DNA from: Burkholderia ambifaria
GTDB taxonomy: Bacteria; Pseudomonadota; Gammaproteobacteria; Burkholderiales; Burkholderiaceae
Assembly: GCF_001443045.1 (NCBI RefSeq)
Contig: NZ_LKPJ01000005.1
Coordinates: 276,900-340,899 of the forward strand
Reading direction: 5' to 3'
Length of the DNA: 64,000 nt
Below are positions 28,069 through 38,790 of the stretch, in pieces (the stretch's first letter is position 1; each line of letters begins with the position of its first letter). A program made the translations under genes and the position numbers. The notes beneath the pieces are model-generated. The model was not told the DNA's origin. It made no database searches and was given only the letters and a program-made list of their open reading frames with translations.

Positions 28069-30473
28069 CGATTGCCACTCATTTCGCGGTATCGACGGCT
28101 TCCGCCGTCACGCCGCCGCAGTCCGGACCAGGGATCGGCGCGCACATCGCGCCACACAGGTTCGGCGGCGGCGACGCCGGAATGCGTGTGGTCATCAGCA
28201 AGATGCTGCGCGTCCCGGGCTTCTTCGGACCGTCCGCCTGGCGCAGCATCGGCGGAGGCGTCCACATCGGCGGCCGCGGCAGCAGCATCGGCATCGGCAG
28301 CAGCGGGTTCGGCATCGGCATCGATATCAGCCTCGACGCCGGCAACAGCACTCTCCTCCGGATCCGCCAGCGCGTCACCCTCGCCCATCCGGCCCGTGAC
28401 AGTCTCCACGTCTTTCATGAAGCGCGCGAGGCGCGAGCCTCCGAGCGAGATGTCGCCCGCGCCGCCGTCTAGGATGCCTGCCATCAGCGAGCGCTTGAAG
28501 GCCAGCACCGACAGCATGCCCTCCTCGATCGTGCCCTTGGCCACGTAATTGACGATCTGCACGGGCTTTCGCTGCCCCATGCGATAGATGCGCGCGATAC
28601 GCTGCTCGAGCACGGCAGGGTTCCACGGCAGATCCATGTTCACGAGCGTCGATGCGTGCTGCAGATTGAGCCCCGTGCTGCCTGTGTCCGTCGACAGAAA
28701 AACACGGCAGTCCGGATCGTCCCGGAATCGCTCCACCAGTGCCGGGCGGCGTTCCGACGGCACGCCGCCGTGAAAGCTGACATAGCCGACGCCGAGCCGC
28801 TCGAGGCGGCGAATGACGATCTCGTGCGTGCGCGTCCATTGACTGAACACCACAGCTTTCGCGCCGGGCTCGGCCAGCAGGGTTTCGAACAGCACCGCCA
28901 GTTCGTCGGCCTTGACGCCGTGATCGGTCTCCTGGTCCAGCAAATAGGTACTGTTGCACGACATCCGCATGTTCTGCAGCGCGCACGTGAGTCTTCGCTG
29001 GTCGCGATCCGACAAAAATTTCAGTTTGCGCCAGCGATGGACGATCCTGGCCGCGGTCTCCGCGTTCTCCGCATGATGAGCCATCTGCTGCTCGGTCATC
29101 GGCACCAGCAGATTCTGGTCGGTACGCTTCGGCAACTGACGCAGCACCTCGGACTTGCGCCGGCGAATCATGATCGGCGCCAGGGTCTGATTGATCATGT
29201 CGAGCCCCGTGTACCCCGTCACGCGTCCGGCCTCGTCCTTGACCTGATGCTCATGCAGCAGTTTCCACGTCGGACCGAGGCGATGCTGGTCGACGAACTG
29301 GACGATGGAAATGAGTTCCTCCATCTTGTTTTCCAGCGGCGTGCCCGTCAGCACCACGCAATACGGACTGTCGATGCGCTTCAGCGCTTTCGACGCGACG
29401 GTGTTCCAGTTCTTGATGCGTTGCGCTTCGTCGACGATCACGAGTTCCGGCGCCCACGCGGCAATCGTGTCGAGGTCGTATTTCAGCTTCTCGTAGTTGG
29501 TGATCTTGCAGAAATCTTCCTCCGCATATTCGCTTCGCCGCTGTGCGAGGTTTCCCGCGATCACGCGCGACGCCCGGCCGGAAAAGCGCGCGATCTCGCT
29601 CTGCCACTGATACTTGAGCGAAGTCGGGCAGACCACGAGCACTTTCGACACGCCGGCATGCCGCGCCAGAATCTCCGCGGCCGCGATCGCCTGAACGGTC
29701 TTGCCCAATCCCATCTCGTCGCCGATCAACGCGCGCCCGGCCCGTACGGCAAACAACGCGCCTTCGGCCTGATACGCATAAAGCGGCACCTTGAGCAGCT
29801 TCCTGAGTTGCGGATCGGCGGCGCCACCTGGAAACAGGCCATTGAGCATCGCGGCGCGGCGCAATGCATCGCTGCGCCCCGCGATGAAATCCAGCGCGTC
29901 GTCATAGGCGCGCAGTTCGTGTCCGGCCTTCGCCACGTGCGTAAGAAAGCGCCGCAGTTCGTCGAAGCAAGCCTCCGGCAATCGCCATCCGTCAGACACG
30001 TCGAACAACGCCGCGGCAGCGTCCGCCACTTTCGCCGGGCAATCGGTACCCGCTCGAAAATGGATCGTTCGCCCACCGTCGTTGCGCAAATACAGCTCCG
30101 AGAAAGCCGGCTGATAGCCGCGTGCGAATGCCGCCTTGGCGCCGCGCTTGCTCATCAGTTTCGACAGCGTGAATTCAATGTGCTTGCACGTGCCCAACTC
30201 GTTGGTCGCGTAGTCGGGACAGGCGCAGAAGTTGTCGCCCGGCCGCGTACCGCGGATTGCGACACGATAGTGGGATTTCGACTCCGGATTACCGATGCGG
30301 AATTCGGAGAAAAACGCGTCCGTCCCAAGATTCTCCAGGCTGAACGGCTGCTCGCGCCCGAACTGCCGGCGCAGCGCGCGCTGCCAATCGGCAGGGGCCA
30401 TGTCATCCGGTGCGTGGGTTCTGGACAGCCTCGGGGGTTTGTGCTGCGTTGCAGCGTCGCGCTTGTTCTTCAT
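28065..30473 (-). CDS. SWIM-domain SNF2-family helicase, coupled to Wadjet
   Basis: An 802-residue SWI2/SNF2 ATPase. Residues 83-98 form a SWIM zinc finger (Cys83-x-Cys85, Cys96-x-His98). The motor follows: Walker A DEMGLGKT (252-259), DEAQ box (348-351), LTGTPLENK, then the second lobe with STGLNLQHAS and QRIARIYRMGQ. After it comes a low-complexity Ala/Asp linker and a tail ending near jetA, whose ATG overlaps its stop. Such enzymes translocate on double-stranded DNA or remodel protein-DNA complexes. It is not one of the four standard Wadjet proteins; a role in target sensing or clearance is inference from coupling. Confidence 0.88.
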   Translation of the reverse strand: MKNKRDAATQHKPPRLSRTHAPDDMAPADWQRALRRQFGREQPFSLENLGTDAFFSEFRIGNPESKSHYRVAIRGTRPGDNFCACPDYATNELGTCKHIEFTLSKLMSKRGAKAAFARGYQPAFSELYLRNDGGRTIHFRAGTDCPAKVADAAAALFDVSDGWRLPEACFDELRRFLTHVAKAGHELRAYDDALDFIAGRSDALRRAAMLNGLFPGGAADPQLRKLLKVPLYAYQAEGALFAVRAGRALIGDEMGLGKTVQAIAAAEILARHAGVSKVLVVCPTSLKYQWQSEIARFSGRASRVIAGNLAQRRSEYAEEDFCKITNYEKLKYDLDTIAAWAPELVIVDEAQRIKNWNTVASKALKRIDSPYCVVLTGTPLENKMEELISIVQFVDQHRLGPTWKLLHEHQVKDEAGRVTGYTGLDMINQTLAPIMIRRRKSEVLRQLPKRTDQNLLVPMTEQQMAHHAENAETAARIVHRWRKLKFLSDRDQRRLTCALQNMRMSCNSTYLLDQETDHGVKADELAVLFETLLAEPGAKAVVFSQWTRTHEIVIRRLERLGVGYVSFHGGVPSERRPALVERFRDDPDCRVFLSTDTGSTGLNLQHASTLVNMDLPWNPAVLEQRIARIYRMGQRKPVQIVNYVAKGTIEEGMLSVLAFKRSLMAGILDGGAGDISLGGSRLARFMKDVETVTGRMGEGDALADPEESAVAGVEADIDADAEPAAADADAAAAAADVDASADAAPGGRSEEARDAQHLADDHTHSGVAAAEPVWRDVRADPWSGLRRRDGGSRRYREMSGNR

Positions 30474-30588
30474 CAGGTCGGGGGCATCGGCGGGTCATGC
30501 TCACGACCTCTCGCACCTTTTGCCGATGCGGGAGGCGGGCGATTTGCGGGAGTGACGACTTTGGCGACACCAACGTCAACCACGGCGA

Positions 30589-30594
30589 ATTATA
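30589..30594 (-). promoter_or_regulatory. Candidate -10 box for the helicase-Wadjet operon
   Basis: A perfect TATAAT on the minus strand lies 116 bp upstream of the helicase ATG in the 294-bp gap after abiEii. No good -35 box is at the right distance, so this is tentative. Confidence 0.35.
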
Positions 30595-30767
30595 TCGAAC
30601 CAGCGACCTGATCCCGGCCGCCGGCTGTTTTCGCCCGTTCGGCAACGAGCTGCGTGACCCGATTCAACGTGGCCTTAAACAGACATCGATCCGCGGCATG
30701 GCGGGAAGGCAGGACATATCATCCGCTGTGTTTGGAAAAAAGCGTCGACAAGTTCTGCATGCGCGGT

Positions 30768-31705
30768 TCATGCGGTTCGCGTTGCGATCCGTTCCAGAGT
30801 TTGCTCGAGCTCCCGGCGATCGGCCTCGCGCTTGGCCGCAGTCCGCTGCGCCAGGTTATGCAACTTGCGCCGCACACCCGGTAGCTCATTCGCGTGCGCA
30901 AGCCCGATAGAGCCGAAGTCCGGCTTCTCGTCCTCCACTGATCGAAGAAACGCCCGCGAAGGTTCGTCCAACCAGTTCGCCACTCGTGCCAGCAAACGCT
31001 CGCGGCTTTCCAGCAACGCTTCGGCGCTGACCGGCTCGGCCGTCATTCCCCTGAAGTGCGCATCGAACGTTGCAGCGAAATCCGCCGGTACTCGAGGCGC
31101 CAGCATCTCCCAAGCGGGCTTAGGGCTGCAGGTCAGATACACGAGAAAAGTCCGCCAGAGCACATCGTTCGCTCGTCCTCCAACAGCAGACCGACATCGA
31201 ACAGGTCGCGCGGATGCTGCCGCAACAAGGCGGCGGCGAGCTTACCGGCATAGAGATCAGCGAAATCCAGCACCTGGACAGAGGCAAAGCCGAAGGCCTC
31301 CTCCACCTTCGGCCTGACCACCATGGTGCGTACTGGATGCACCGTGCCACGCATGACCGGCGTCGTCTCGATCTGCACGCGCGCGCGGCCGCGACTGACC
31401 ACCAGCCGCGTGACCGATCCCGTGCCCTCTCCCGCCGACGACTGCACTTGAAGTTGCAGCGGACGGGCGCGTAGCGTAACGGCCAGTTGCTCCAGTGCCG
31501 CCGCGATCAGAGTTGCGTCCTCGGCAAAATCGTGTCCCGGCAGCCAGGCCAGATAAATGTCCACCGACAGCCGTGGAAGTTCGTGCTCGAACAGGTTGAT
31601 CGCCGTACCGCCTTTAAGCGCGAAGCGCGGCTCCCGCGCAAGCACTGGCAGTATCTCGACCAGCAATTGCACCCGGTCGGTGTAGCGCTTATCCCAGGTG
31701 CTCAT
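30768..31705 (-). pseudogene. AbiEii-family nucleotidyltransferase toxin, frameshifted
   Basis: Two overlapping frames together make one AbiEii-like protein of about 310 residues. The first (31705 down to 31133) has LKGGTAINLF and SVDIYLAWLP, the nucleotidyltransferase core, and runs to DLFDVGLLLEDER before drifting into an unrelated ending. The second (ending at 30768) continues the family sequence from VLWRTFLVYL. A single missing base near 31165-31172 explains the break. The usual second Asp of the catalytic SxDxD motif is Tyr (codon at 31553-31555). Both changes suggest a dead toxin. Its start overlaps the antitoxin stop by 17 bp. Confidence 0.8.
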
Positions 31706-32510
31706 CCAAGTCTCCAGGCAATGTGATCTGGTAGGTCGGATGCAAGCGCCCGCCGGGGACCAGCGCACGCTTGCCCCGGCCCAGATCAACACCATCAAGG
31801 GGTACATGCAACAGCCACGCATGCCGATGGCGTTCGGACAGTGCCAGGAATAGCCGTTTCGCTTTGATACTGCGGCAATGGCGCAACAGCATAGCGACCC
31901 GCTGCGGCCGCAGCGTGGTCATTGCCTGCATCAAGGCATCCGCCTCGTAAACCAAGGCCGTATCCGACACTTCGTCGCACAACTCCAGCATGGCCCGCTC
32001 GGGCGTTGAGCAAGCCAAGGCACCCGTGCTCGGACTGGTCTCATGCCATACCAGCCCTCGGTCGAGCAGTACCTTCTCGGACACGTCGTGCGTGAACTGC
32101 AGCACTGGCCAATCGAATGGCCCCTTGCCATGAAACTCGAAGCGCTCCTTCAACGGCAGCTTGCACACCCATCCCGGCAGCCGGTTTGGTCCATAGAGCG
32201 TGATCGTACCGGCTTCGCCGAGACGCAGGTAATGCTCATGCCCCTGCATGGCCAGCGCAAAGCGCCCGCCAACATGCAGCGACAGTCTCTCATCGAATTG
32301 AAGGCTACGGACCACACCGTCCCATTGCAGGTGCCCGCCCTTCCTCATGTAGACGCCGCGCGCCGGCGAGACCAGCCAGCCGCTGGCCACGTAGCGTGCG
32401 ACGAGGCTGCTGGAGTAGCCATGTGCTCGCAGCCACCGACTGGAAATCAGGGCGGCATCGCCGAGTTGTGTCAGCAGATGGTTTAGCTTTCGATGATTTT
32501 GATCACTCAT
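31689..32510 (-). CDS. AbiEi-family antitoxin / transcriptional repressor
   Basis: A 273-residue AbiEi protein. The N-terminal winged helix, about residues 5-55, has DAALISSRWLRAHGYSSSLV followed by WLVSPARGVYMRKGG. The C-terminal antitoxin domain includes CSTPERAMLELCDEV. In type IV AbiE systems this protein represses its own promoter and counteracts the nucleotidyltransferase toxin. It starts at MSDQNHRK; an ATG at 32546 would add 12 residues. It is intact, while the toxin gene behind it is broken. Confidence 0.88.
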   Translation of the reverse strand: MSDQNHRKLNHLLTQLGDAALISSRWLRAHGYSSSLVARYVASGWLVSPARGVYMRKGGHLQWDGVVRSLQFDERLSLHVGGRFALAMQGHEHYLRLGEAGTITLYGPNRLPGWVCKLPLKERFEFHGKGPFDWPVLQFTHDVSEKVLLDRGLVWHETSPSTGALACSTPERAMLELCDEVSDTALVYEADALMQAMTTLRPQRVAMLLRHCRSIKAKRLFLALSERHRHAWLLHVPLDGVDLGRGKRALVPGGRLHPTYQITLPGDLDEHLG

Positions 32511-32975
32511 AGTGCTCAAAATACACCTTTGGCAAACTCTAGCCAACCTCTATTGGTTTAAAAAATATAAAAATTGGTCACCCTGAGTGAGTTCTAAGTA
32601 GCCATGACGAACCGCGTACAAGCGACACAGGCAGGCCTCCGGCATCAGAACCATAGTTGACCTCCCGCCCTTAGGAAGTTGCGGGTACCGCGGTCATCAG
32701 GAAGACACCAAGCGTCTAGCTGACGGCATGCAGATACCGTCACTGATACCGTCCACGCCGCTGGTATCAAGCGAGCCCCTACGCATGCTGCTCGCGTATA
32801 CGTCAGAAATACCGTCAAATTGTGGTTGCTCGGGCTCGCAGCAGGTTCGGATGCACTTTTAGAATTCTCATATTTCTCAAGGGCTTACGAACCTGCACTG
32901 GCCAATTTAGAATTGGGCCCACGCCATTTACGACGCACCGCAACGTTTTGATTTTAAAGGGAATTTACAAACCAC
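32511..32975. other. Island right end, no gene seen
   Basis: These 465 bp between abiEi and guaA are clearly AT-rich in places. They contain an inverted repeat TTGGC-N8-GCCAA (32529-32546) just upstream of abiEi, a possible autoregulatory site, and the right arm repeats. Short frames are unconvincing. Confidence 0.55.
32733..32816 (+). repeat. Right arm repeats, GATACCGTC pair and single copy
   Basis: GATACCGTC-ACT-GATACCGTC lies at 32733-32753 and a degenerate copy, ATACCGTC, at 32809-32816. They have the same orientation and 12-bp period as the left-end repeats. Confidence 0.75.
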
Positions 32976-34595
<1,620 letters not shown>

Positions 34596-34702
34596 GGCTG
34601 CGGACGGGATGAAGAGAATAAGAAAAGCAGCGCATGAAGCGCTGCATCAATAGCATGGACAACGGCGTCGTGCGGCACGCGGCTCGCGCGACGCATCGCC
34701 GG

Positions 34703-35311
34703 TCAATCCTGCGACGGCGGGCGGGCGTCGAATGCGACGCTGCCGGACAATCGATCGGATGCGGCCGGCGTGGCTGCCGCGGCCGGCGCCGTGGGCGCCA
34801 CCGGACGGCTGACGACCGGCTCGACCCGCTGCTGCGGTGCGGAGGCCGGCGCCGGTTCGGCCGGACGCTTCGCATCCCGAGCCTCGAGCGCCTGCGCCCT
34901 GTCCGCCCTTTCGCGCCGCCGCACGGCCGATGCGAGCCGCACGCCGCCGAGGCCCAGCACGATCAGCGCGACGCCGGCCATCGCCGACAGCACCCGACCG
35001 GCGGCCGCGAGCGCGGGACCGTTGCCGGTGCCGAACGACCACACGACCGCCAGCACGCCGGTCAGCCAGTTCACATGGCCGACCGCACGCGCGACGGGCG
35101 CCGTGAGAACGCCGTTGACCGCCGCATGGAACGCGAGCCACGCGAGCCCGAGCAACGCAATGCCGAACGCCTGGCCGAGCATCGCCGGCTGGATGTTCGC
35201 CAATTGGAGCGCATTGAACAGCGCCTGCCAGGGCGTCAGCACGAACAGCACGCCGAACGCCAGAAGCAGCACGGCGTCGACGATCAGCACGGCTCGCAGC
35301 AGCGGTTTCAT
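34703..35311 (-). CDS. Small integral membrane protein between guaB and guaA
   Basis: A protein of about 202 residues with four predicted membrane helices (roughly residues 8-27, 45-66, 75-94 and 102-124) and a C-terminal tail rich in Ala, Pro, Arg and Glu. I do not recognise a functional family. The ATG at 35311 is preferred; a TTG two codons earlier is also in frame. It begins 6 bp after guaB and is co-directional with guaA, so it is transcribed with GMP-synthesis genes, but nothing shows a role in that pathway. Confidence 0.75.
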   Translation of the reverse strand: MKPLLRAVLIVDAVLLLAFGVLFVLTPWQALFNALQLANIQPAMLGQAFGIALLGLAWLAFHAAVNGVLTAPVARAVGHVNWLTGVLAVVWSFGTGNGPALAAAGRVLSAMAGVALIVLGLGGVRLASAVRRRERADRAQALEARDAKRPAEPAPASAPQQRVEPVVSRPVAPTAPAAAATPAASDRLSGSVAFDARPPSQD

Positions 35312-35317
35312 CGGCAA

Positions 35318-36778
35318 TCAGTCCACGTGGTAGTTCGGCGCTTCCTTCGTGATCTGCACGTCGTGCACGTGCGACTCGCGCATGCCCGCCGCGGTGATCT
35401 GGACGAATTCGGCCTTGTCGTGCAGCTCGTCGATCGTCTTGCAGCCGCAGTAGCCCATGCTCGCGCGCACGCCGCCGACCAGCTGGAACAGGATCGCGTT
35501 GACCGAACCCTTGTACGCGACGCGGCCTTCGATGCCTTCCGGCACGAGCTTGTCGATGTTCGCGGAGTTGTCCTGGAAGTAGCGGTCTGCCGCGCCATCC
35601 TTCATCGCACCGACCGAACCCATGCCGCGATACGACTTGTACTGGCGGCCCTGGTACAGGAACACGTCGCCCGGCGCCTCTTCGGTGCCCGCGAACATGC
35701 TGCCCATCATCACCGCGTTCGCGCCGGCTGCGAGAGCCTTCGACACGTCGCCCGAGAAACGCACGCCGCCGTCGGCGATGCACGGCACACCGGTGCCCTT
35801 CAGTGCTTCCGCGACGTTCGCGATCGCGCTGATCTGCGGCACGCCGACGCCCGCGACGATCCGCGTCGTGCAGATCGAGCCCGGGCCGATACCGACCTTG
35901 ACCGCGTCCGCGCCGTATTCGACCAGTGCCTTCGCGGCGGCGGCCGTCGCGATGTTGCCGCCGATCACCTCGACGTGCGGGAAGTTCTGCTTGACCCAGC
36001 GCACGCGCTCGAGCACGCCCTTGCTGTGACCGTGCGCGGTATCGACGACGATCACGTCGACGCCGGCCTGCACCAGCAGCTCGACGCGCTCTTCGTTGTC
36101 GGGGCCGACGCCGACTGCCGCGCCTGCGCGCAGCTTGCCGTGCTCGTCCTTGCACGCATCCGGGTGTTCGGTCTGCTTCGTGATGTCCTTGACGGTCATC
36201 AGGCCGCGCAGTTCGAACGCGTCGTTGACGACCAGCACGCGCTCGAGGCGGTGGCTGTGCATCAGCGCCTTCGCTTCGGCGAGCGGCGTGCCCTCCTTGA
36301 CCGTGACGAGACGCTCGCGCGGCGTCATGATCGACTTGACCGGTTCGTCGAGGCGCGATTCGAAACGCAGGTCACGGTTCGTGACGATACCGACGAGCTG
36401 CGGGCCTTCGACGACCGGGAAGCCCGAGATGCCATGCTGACGCGACAGCGCGATCACGTCGCGCACCTTCATCTGCGGCGGAACCGTGATCGGATCGCGC
36501 ACGACACCCGATTCGAAACGCTTGACCTTCGCGACCTCGCGGGCCTGCTCGGCCGGCGTGAGGTTCTTGTGGACGATACCCACACCACCCTGCTGCGCCA
36601 TCGCGATCGCGAGGCGACCTTCGGTAACCGTGTCCATCGCGGCGGACACGAGCGGCATGTTCAGGGAGATGTTGCGGGTCAGCTTGGTCTTCAGGCTGGT
36701 GTCGCGCGGGAGAACGTCGGAGAAGGCGGGAACGAGGAGCACGTCATCGAAAGTGAGTGCTTTTTGGATCAGACGCAT
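35318..36778 (-). CDS. guaB: IMP dehydrogenase
   Basis: A 486-residue TIM-barrel enzyme that oxidises IMP to XMP with NAD+, the step before GuaA. The N-terminal [13 protein letters not shown] segment is followed by two CBS domains inserted at about residues 90-205. The catalytic Cys is in GPGSICTTR, and the flap sequence with YKSYRGMGS is clear. The start is preceded by an AT-rich stretch with a TATAAT on the minus strand at 36810-36805, probably the operon promoter. Confidence 0.97.
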   Translation of the reverse strand: MRLIQKALTFDDVLLVPAFSDVLPRDTSLKTKLTRNISLNMPLVSAAMDTVTEGRLAIAMAQQGGVGIVHKNLTPAEQAREVAKVKRFESGVVRDPITVPPQMKVRDVIALSRQHGISGFPVVEGPQLVGIVTNRDLRFESRLDEPVKSIMTPRERLVTVKEGTPLAEAKALMHSHRLERVLVVNDAFELRGLMTVKDITKQTEHPDACKDEHGKLRAGAAVGVGPDNEERVELLVQAGVDVIVVDTAHGHSKGVLERVRWVKQNFPHVEVIGGNIATAAAAKALVEYGADAVKVGIGPGSICTTRIVAGVGVPQISAIANVAEALKGTGVPCIADGGVRFSGDVSKALAAGANAVMMGSMFAGTEEAPGDVFLYQGRQYKSYRGMGSVGAMKDGAADRYFQDNSANIDKLVPEGIEGRVAYKGSVNAILFQLVGGVRASMGYCGCKTIDELHDKAEFVQITAAGMRESHVHDVQITKEAPNYHVD

Positions 36779-36804
36779 GGCAAATCCTATGGGCGCAAAA
36801 GCGA

Positions 36805-36810
36805 ATTATA
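36805..36810 (-). promoter_or_regulatory. Candidate -10 box of guaB
   Basis: A perfect TATAAT on the minus strand lies 27 bp upstream of the guaB ATG. The -35 region (GTGAAA at 17 bp, or TTGTGA at 19 bp) is weak. Confidence 0.5.
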
Positions 36811-37054
36811 CGCGAAGCGCTGCGAATTTTCACAACACGAACAACGGGTTAGCCGTTTCCAAGCGTTCGGGGACCGAATCGTTCGGTTCGCGGTTCGGTT
36901 CGTTTTCGATCGCCTTTCGTTTCATCCCGGCATCGCCCCATTCGCGCAGCCGGCCGGAATCGGGCCGATCGCACGTCGTTGCCGTACGATGCGGCACCTG
37001 GCGGCGGCGCATCCGCCGGCCTCGTTCCATGGGCGCTGGCAGCCCCTAACACCG

Positions 37055-37882
37055 CTAAACCAGCCCGCCCGCGGCGCACGCGATCATCGCTGCACCGGCC
37101 CCGATCGCGACGCCACCGACGACCCGCGCGACGCATTCGCCAGCCGGCGCCAGCCGCTCGGCGGCGATCGCCACCGTCACGACCGCCATGACGCGCAGGT
37201 CCATCATGCCGGCCGCCAGCGCGACGGCCATCAGGTTCCCGCAGCAGGCACCGCACCGTAGCGCGGCACGCGCGCCGTACCGCCACGCAACTCCGGCCCC
37301 GGCCTGCGCCCACCGCATGTCCCCGCCGCCCGGCGCGTGCCGGCAGCACGCGAGCCGGCGCACCTTCCAGCCGGAAAGCTGCAGCATGCCTGCTCCGAGC
37401 ACGACCGCGCCGGCAGCAACCGGCATCGCGACAGCGAGTGCGGGCAGCCGTGTCGCGGCCGCCGCGAACGCTGCGCCCGCGGGAAACACCGCCGCACCGA
37501 CCGCCATCCACACCGAGAAATACCCGGCGCCCGCAATCGCGACGCGCCACGCCGCGCGCGCGTCGCCCGCCGGGCCGAAGCCCTGCCGATATCGCCAGAG
37601 CACCGGCGCCGCTACCGGCAGCATCATCGTCACAGTCATCGCGCCCCACATGCCGGCGAACGCAGCGAACGCGCGCCCTGCCCGCCATCCGCACGGCCTG
37701 AGCCATCCGGCCGACAGCGTCCAGCCGCCCGCCATCGGCATGCCGCCCATCGCGTTCATCGATGCGTGCTGCACGAGCGTCGCCCACACGGCGGCGGCAA
37801 ACACCGCGGCGAACGCGGCGCCGAACGCCAGCCGGCCGCCGCCCGAGGCGCCGGGCGCAGCGGGTTTCGTCGCAGAATTCAT
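37055..37882 (-). CDS. DUF2182 integral membrane protein, putative metal-binding
   Basis: A 275-residue membrane protein with about seven hydrophobic segments. Met/His- and Cys-rich clusters typical of DUF2182 are visible: HASMNAMGGMPMAGGW, MWGAMTVTMMLP, CCRHAPGGGDM and CGACCGNLM. The family has been described as predicted metal-binding membrane proteins and often sits near DUF899 or DUF1326 genes, as here. No biochemical function is established. It begins 30 bp downstream of the DUF899 gene, so the two form a unit. Confidence 0.82.
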   Translation of the reverse strand: MNSATKPAAPGASGGGRLAFGAAFAAVFAAAVWATLVQHASMNAMGGMPMAGGWTLSAGWLRPCGWRAGRAFAAFAGMWGAMTVTMMLPVAAPVLWRYRQGFGPAGDARAAWRVAIAGAGYFSVWMAVGAAVFPAGAAFAAAATRLPALAVAMPVAAGAVVLGAGMLQLSGWKVRRLACCRHAPGGGDMRWAQAGAGVAWRYGARAALRCGACCGNLMAVALAAGMMDLRVMAVVTVAIAAERLAPAGECVARVVGGVAIGAGAAMIACAAGGLV

Positions 37883-37912
37883 CGCCGGTTCCCGCTGCGC
37901 GCCGACCTGCGC

Positions 37913-38677
37913 TCAACCGCGCGCGTATTCGTCATGACGACGCCACCACACGCCCGTCTCGTTGCGCCCGAGCGGCGCGCGATCGAGCCACTGGTACATC
38001 CCCCACAGCCCGTCGAGCCCGCGCGCATACGTCGAATACGTGTGATAAACGACGTCGTCCTCGCGCACGAACGCGCTCATTCCGGGCCGGTCGCGCGCGT
38101 ACGTGGCGGCGTCGGTGCCGCACGTCGCCGCGAACTGCGCGACGGCGGCCGGCGGCGGGTCCATGTCCATCGCGTGGCCGGCCCGCGCATAGTTGTATTC
38201 GACGTCGCCGGTGCGCTGCTGCGCTTCGGTGAACGATACGTTGAAGTCGAAGTTGAACTCGCCGCCGTCCGACGACGCCCACGGAAAGTGCCAGCCCATC
38301 CGCTGCCGGTACGCGAGCAGCTTCGCGAGCGGCGCGCGCGACACCGCCGCGAGCGTCACGTCGTGGTTCGCGAGGTGGACCGCAAAACCGTCGAAGCCGT
38401 CGGCGAGCGCCGAGCACGACGGGCAGCCGGCCTTGTAGTCGGGACCGAACATGAAATGATAGACGAGCAGTTGCGAGCGGCCGCCGAACAGATCGCCGAG
38501 CGTCGCAGGGCCGTCCTCGGTATCGAACCGGTAGGTCTTGTCGACGCGCACCCACGGCAGCGCCTGCCGCCGCCGCGCGAGTTCGTCGCTCTGCCGCGTC
38601 AGCGACTTTTCTGCGTCGAGCAGCGCGCGGCGCGCAGCCAGCCATTCGGCGCGCGTTCCGGTGAGATGGTTCGTCAT
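37913..38677 (-). CDS. DUF899 thioredoxin-fold protein
   Basis: A 254-residue DUF899 protein. The thioredoxin-like core has LLVYHFMFGPDYKAGCPSCSALADGFDG with a CxxC-type pair, and the C-terminus carries the family's YHTYSTYARGLDGLWGMYQWLD. Members are widespread but of unknown function, possibly redox-related. A strong ribosome-binding site (AAAGGAGGAAC) precedes the ATG. It is divergent from the regulator at 38791 and lies upstream of the DUF2182 gene. Confidence 0.88.
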   Translation of the reverse strand: MTNHLTGTRAEWLAARRALLDAEKSLTRQSDELARRRQALPWVRVDKTYRFDTEDGPATLGDLFGGRSQLLVYHFMFGPDYKAGCPSCSALADGFDGFAVHLANHDVTLAAVSRAPLAKLLAYRQRMGWHFPWASSDGGEFNFDFNVSFTEAQQRTGDVEYNYARAGHAMDMDPPPAAVAQFAATCGTDAATYARDRPGMSAFVREDDVVYHTYSTYARGLDGLWGMYQWLDRAPLGRNETGVWWRRHDEYARG

Positions 38678-38790
38678 TGCGGGTTCCTCCTTTCGACAGG
38701 GATCCGGGCACGGCGCATCTGCCGTGTGCGTGGTGCTAGATTAGGGCCGGGCATCGGACCGCAGGGAGTGACAACTGTGTCGGGATTCGG

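Noticed and set aside
28079..28378. Alternative reading frame over the end of the SNF2 gene, suggesting a frameshift
   Set aside because: It contains plausible-looking residues, but the main frame ends exactly in an ATGA overlap with jetA, which supports it as the true end.
34634..37261. An 875-codon open frame on the plus strand opposite guaB and the membrane-protein gene
   Set aside because: It is antisense to clearly identified genes, its translation is Arg/His/Val-rich without family motifs, and it is explained by the GC-rich third positions of guaB.
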